NCBI GenBank assembly: GCA_028871475.1
Contig: JAGWMZ010000018.1
Location: forward strand, 1 to 64,000
Length of the DNA stretch: 64,000 bases
Direction of reading: 5' to 3'
Source of the DNA: Sphingomonadales bacterium
Lineage (GTDB): Bacteria > Pseudomonadota > Alphaproteobacteria > Sphingomonadales > Sphingomonadaceae
Shown: one piece after another, positions 60,907-64,000 of the stretch
Position numbering within the stretch: position 1 is the first letter of the stretch
Layout: each line of letters begins with the position of its first letter
Notes under the pieces: model-generated
The model's database searches: none
What the model saw: the letters and a program-made list of their open reading frames with translations, nothing else
Told to the model about the DNA's origin: nothing
Made by a program: the position numbers and the translations under genes

Positions 60907-61662
60907 ATGAGCGAAGTGCAGCGACAGTCCGACCGGCTTTACCAGGACCTCTACCGCAAATTGATGGTGGAACTGGAAAGCGGGCGCTATGCGGTGGGCG
61001 ACAGGCTGCCCACCGAGCGCGAATTGGCCGCTGCCTACAACGTCAGCCGCCCGACCGTGCGCGAGGCCGTGATCGCGCTGGAAGTGCAGGGGCTGGTCGA
61101 GGTTCGGGTGGGCTCGGGCGCCTATGTGCAGCGTCTGCCCGGCAATGAGGGCACGCCCGGCTTCAACATCACCGCTTTCGAACTGACCGAAGCGCGCCTG
61201 CTCTTCGAGGGCGAGGCCGCCGCGCTGGCGGCCACCCAGATTACCGAGGAGGAACTGGCCGAACTGGACAGGCTGGTGGTGGCCATCGATCAGGAAAACA
61301 AAGTGCCCGAGGGTAGCCACAAGGCCGACCGCGCCTTTCATCTGACCATTGCCCGCGCCACGCGCAACGCGGCCGTTCTGGAAGCGGTGGAGCGCCTGTG
61401 GGAGCTGCGCGCGACCTCACCCGAAAGCGCGCTGCTGCATGAAAAGGCCCGCGTGGCCAACATCAAGCCGGTGGTTGATGAACATACAGCCGTGCTCAAG
61501 GCACTGCGCGATCGCGATCCGGTCGCCGCGCGTGGCGCCATGCGCGCCCATCTGAGCGCCGTGCTGGAAAGCCTGCTCTTTGCTACCGAGGAAAAGGCTA
61601 TCCAGGAAGCTCGCCGCGCGGCACAGGCCAAGCGCGAGCGCTATGTCCGCGCCACCTCCTGA
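60907..61662 (+). CDS. FadR-subfamily GntR regulator of hexuronate genes
   Basis: 251 residues. YRKLMVELESGRYAVGDRLPTERELAAAYNVSRPTVREAVIALEVQGLVEVRVGSGAYV is a GntR winged helix. An FCD effector domain follows (FEGEAAALAATQITEEEL, FHLTIARATRNAAVLE, VDEHTAVLKALRDRDPVAARGAMRAHL), with metal-binding His residues. It resembles UxuR/ExuR repressors that release DNA on binding a hexuronate or its keto derivative. It precedes uxaC by 21 bases, so regulator and enzymes are cotranscribed. Confidence 0.93.
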   Translation: MSEVQRQSDRLYQDLYRKLMVELESGRYAVGDRLPTERELAAAYNVSRPTVREAVIALEVQGLVEVRVGSGAYVQRLPGNEGTPGFNITAFELTEARLLFEGEAAALAATQITEEELAELDRLVVAIDQENKVPEGSHKADRAFHLTIARATRNAAVLEAVERLWELRATSPESALLHEKARVANIKPVVDEHTAVLKALRDRDPVAARGAMRAHLSAVLESLLFATEEKAIQEARRAAQAKRERYVRATS

Positions 61663-61683
61663 CCAACGAGAAGAAGCTGCCCA

Positions 61684-63102
61684 ATGTCTCATCGTCTCGA
61701 CCTTCATCCCGATCGCCTGCTGCCGGTCGAACCCACCATCCGCAACATTGCGCGTGATCTTTATGCCAGCGTCGCAGCGCTGCCCATCGTCAGCCCGCAT
61801 GGCCATACCGACCCGCGCTGGTTCGCGCAGAACGCGCCCTTCGGTGATGCGACCGAACTGCTGCTGCGCCCCGACCATTACGTGTTCCGCATGCTTTATT
61901 CGCAGGGCGTGCCGCTGGAAAGCCTGGGCATCGGCGCGTCGCGGGCCACCTATGACCCGCGCGAGGCATGGCGCATTCTGGCCCGCAACTGGCACCTGTT
62001 TCGCGGCACGCCATCGCGCATGTGGCTCGACTGGGTCTTTGCCGAGGCCTTCGGCATGGAGGTCATGCTGGATGAGGCCACCAGCGATCTTTATTACGAC
62101 ACGATCACCCAAAAACTGGCCACCAAGGACTTCCTGCCGCGCGCGCTGTTCGATCGCTACAACATCGAGGTGATCGCCACCACCGAAAGCCCGCTCGATG
62201 ATCTGGCGTATCACGCCAGCATCATGGCGGACAATGCCTCGGGTGCCTGGGCGGGCAGGGTGGTGACCGCCTATCGCCCCGATCCGGTGGTCGACCCCGA
62301 ATTCGAAGGCTTTGCGCAGAATCTCGTGCGTCTTGGCGAGCTGACCGGCGAGGACACCCATAGCTGGCAGGGCTATCTGGCCGCCCATCGCAATCGCCGC
62401 GCCTTTTTCGCGCGGCATGGCGCCACCAGCACCGACCATGGCCACCCCACCGCCCGCACCGCCAACCTGTCGACGGTGGAGGCCGAGGCACTGTTTGCCC
62501 AGGTGGTACGCGGCACGGCCAGCGCCGAGCAGGCCGAGCTGTTCCGCGCCCAGATGCTGACCGAAATGGCGCGGATGAGCCTGGCCGATGGCCTGGTCAT
62601 GCAGATCCATCCCGGTTCCATGCGCAACCACAACCAGCGCGTGTTCGAAAACTTTGGCCGCGACAAGGGCGCCGACATCCCGACCCGCACCGATTATGTC
62701 CATGCCCTCAAGCCCCTGCTCGACACGCTGGGCAATGAGCGCGACCTCTCGATCATCCTCTTCACGCTGGATGAAACAAGCTATGCGCGCGAGCTGGCGC
62801 CGCTGGCCGGCCATTATCCCTGCCTGAAGCTGGGCCCGGCCTGGTGGTTCCATGACAGCCCGGAAGGCATGCGGCGTTTTCGCCTCTCCACCACCGAAAC
62901 CGCCGGTTTCTACAACACTGTCGGCTTCAATGACGACACGCGGGCCTTCCTGTCGATCCCCGCGCGCCACGATGTGGCGCGGCGCATCGATTGCGGTTTC
63001 CTCGCCACGCTGGTGGCCGAGCATCGCCTCAAGGATTGGGAGGCGGCCGAGCTGGCGCATGAGCTGACCTATGGTCTGGTGAAGAAGGCCTACCGCCTGT
63101 GA
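61684..63102 (+). CDS. uxaC: Glucuronate (uronate) isomerase
   Basis: 472 residues, standard length. The amidohydrolase-like metal site SPHGHTDPRW is at about 38-47. TTESPLDD, MQIHPGSMRNHN, RTDYVHALKPLLDTLG and KLGPAWWFHDSPEGMRRF are family-conserved. It converts D-glucuronate to D-fructuronate and D-galacturonate to tagaturonate in the cytosol. Its stop overlaps the next gene (GTGA), so the two are coupled. It is the first catabolic step after uptake by the ExuT-like transporter. Confidence 0.96.
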   Translation: MSHRLDLHPDRLLPVEPTIRNIARDLYASVAALPIVSPHGHTDPRWFAQNAPFGDATELLLRPDHYVFRMLYSQGVPLESLGIGASRATYDPREAWRILARNWHLFRGTPSRMWLDWVFAEAFGMEVMLDEATSDLYYDTITQKLATKDFLPRALFDRYNIEVIATTESPLDDLAYHASIMADNASGAWAGRVVTAYRPDPVVDPEFEGFAQNLVRLGELTGEDTHSWQGYLAAHRNRRAFFARHGATSTDHGHPTARTANLSTVEAEALFAQVVRGTASAEQAELFRAQMLTEMARMSLADGLVMQIHPGSMRNHNQRVFENFGRDKGADIPTRTDYVHALKPLLDTLGNERDLSIILFTLDETSYARELAPLAGHYPCLKLGPAWWFHDSPEGMRRFRLSTTETAGFYNTVGFNDDTRAFLSIPARHDVARRIDCGFLATLVAEHRLKDWEAAELAHELTYGLVKKAYRL

Positions 63103-64000
63103 GCCGCCTGTCACGCGGTGCCATGCCGCAGGGCGCCGCCCGCCCCGCCTATGATCGCACCGGCAAGGCTGTGGGCATCCTTCATTTCGGGCTGGGCGCC
63201 TTCACCCGCGCCCATCAGGCCTGGTACACCGACCGCGCCATGGAACTGGACGGCGGCGACTGGATGATCGTGGGCGTCTCGATGCGCTCGAGCGATGTTG
63301 CCGAGCAGCTCAACCCGCAGGATGGGCTCTACATGCTGGCGGAGCGTTCGGGTGAGGGCACCTCGCTACGTCTCATCGGCAGCATTGCCCATGTGCTGCT
63401 GGCCGGGGCCGATCGCGCGGCCATCATCGATCATCTGGCCGCCCCCACGACCCATATCGTCAGCTTCACCGTCACCGAGAAGGGCTATTGCCGCAGCGCC
63501 GATGGCAGGCTCGATCAGGCTTTGGCCGAGCGCGGCTTTTACCCCTTGCTGGCCGAGGGGCTGGACCGGCGGCGGCAGGCGGGGCTATCAGGGCTCACGC
63601 TGATGTCCTGCGACAATCTGGCCGACAATGGCCATCAGTTGCGCGCCCTGTTGCGCCAGTATCTGGCCACGCGTGACGCTGGCCTGCTGGCCTGGTTCGA
63701 GACGCATTGCACCACGCCCTGCACCATGGTTGACCGGATCGTGCCTGCCACCACCGCGCAGGACCGCGCCTGGCTGGAAGGCATCACCGGCCTGCGGGAC
63801 GAAGGCGCGGTGGTGACCGAGCCTTTCAGCCAATGGGTGATCGAGGATGCCTTTGCCGGTCCGCGTCCCGCCTGGGAGCGGGTGGGCGCGCAGATCGTGG
63901 GTGATGTGACGCCCTATGAGACAGCCAAGCTGCGCATGCTCAATGGCGCTCATTCGGCGCTGGCCTATCTGGGGCTGGAGCGGGGCCATACCTTCGTCCA
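63099..64000 (+). CDS. uxuB: Mannitol dehydrogenase family protein, probable fructuronate reductase (C-terminally cut by window)
   Basis: 300 codons are visible and the frame stays open to the window end. GTG 63099 is chosen because it overlaps the uxaC stop and gives the family-typical SRLSRGAMP start; ATG 63123 is an alternative. The NAD-binding segment is VGILHFGLGAFTRAHQAWYTD. SFTVTEKGYC, LMSCDNLADNG, TMVDRIVP, EPFSQWVIED and YETAKLRMLNGAHSALAYLG are hallmarks of the polyol/uronate dehydrogenase family, with the catalytic lysine in the last one. It reduces fructuronate to mannonate, the substrate of ManD across the divergent promoter. Confidence 0.92.
   Translation, partial: MSRLSRGAMPQGAARPAYDRTGKAVGILHFGLGAFTRAHQAWYTDRAMELDGGDWMIVGVSMRSSDVAEQLNPQDGLYMLAERSGEGTSLRLIGSIAHVLLAGADRAAIIDHLAAPTTHIVSFTVTEKGYCRSADGRLDQALAERGFYPLLAEGLDRRRQAGLSGLTLMSCDNLADNGHQLRALLRQYLATRDAGLLAWFETHCTTPCTMVDRIVPATTAQDRAWLEGITGLRDEGAVVTEPFSQWVIEDAFAGPRPAWERVGAQIVGDVTPYETAKLRMLNGAHSALAYLGLERGHTFV

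Noticed and set aside
1..64000. CRISPR arrays, tRNA or rRNA genes, riboswitches, intact insertion sequences, prophage genes or replication origins.
   Set aside because: Reading both strands gave no regularly spaced repeats, cloverleaf-like sequences, integrase or structural phage proteins, or iteron or DnaA-box clusters.

Overview
The window reads as a chromosomal accessory region of a high-GC alphaproteobacterium, most likely Novosphingobium or a close sphingomonad. The clearest pointer is the D-mannonate dehydratase at 59403-60611, which matches my memory of the Novosphingobium aromaticivorans ManD almost along its whole length. Three large TonB-dependent receptors, many Tat-exported sugar enzymes and a meta-cleavage aromatic operon fit the same group. 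No rRNA, tRNA, CRISPR array, phage or intact insertion sequence was seen. Nearly all of the sequence is protein-coding, in six blocks.

Block 1 (1-9659): two TIM-barrel isomerase-like proteins (one cut by the window edge), a Gfo/Idh/MocA oxidoreductase and a NupG-like MFS transporter on the minus strand. Divergent from these are a Tat-signal small subunit, a GMC flavo-oxidoreductase, a LacI regulator and a TonB receptor. The set resembles 3-keto-glycoside (glycoside 3-oxidation) systems, and related LacI-type operator sequences sit in two of its promoter regions.
Block 2 (9757-18458): a lone alpha/beta hydrolase, then a CpxA/CpxR-like two-component pair divergent from a complete OMF-MFP-RND efflux operon. 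A tandem CpxR-like box lies between them.
Block 3 (18661-28751): a seven-gene mhp-type meta-cleavage operon. The usual MhpA hydroxylase is replaced by an HsaA/HsaB-type two-component flavin monooxygenase. An MhpR-like IclR regulator is divergent and a TonB receptor follows. Three near-identical palindromes tie operon, regulator and receptor into one regulon.
Block 4 (28752-30278): 1.5 kb without intact genes, holding decayed transposase remnants and an AT-rich patch.
Block 5 (30279-51390): a TonB receptor, two tandem flavin-dependent tryptophan-halogenase-family proteins, then GH31, GH1, GH39, GH43 and GH95, an esterase, and a GH74-GH35 pair. The enzymes fit stepwise breakdown of acetylated fucogalacto-xyloglucan. 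A lone GAF protein follows.
Block 6 (52159-64000): a dadA-alr pair for D/L-alanine catabolism with a divergent Lrp-type regulator and a large dyad operator, a helicase fragment, and a hexuronate regulon. The latter comprises an MFS transporter, a GH2 enzyme, ManD, a FadR-type GntR regulator, uxaC and a truncated uxuB-like gene. Two matched palindromes flank its divergent promoter.

Overall the region is a nutrient-scavenging mosaic for plant cell-wall sugars, glycosides, uronic acids and phenylpropanoid-like aromatics. Each module carries its own regulator and recognisable operators, except that no regulator gene was found for the xyloglucan block.
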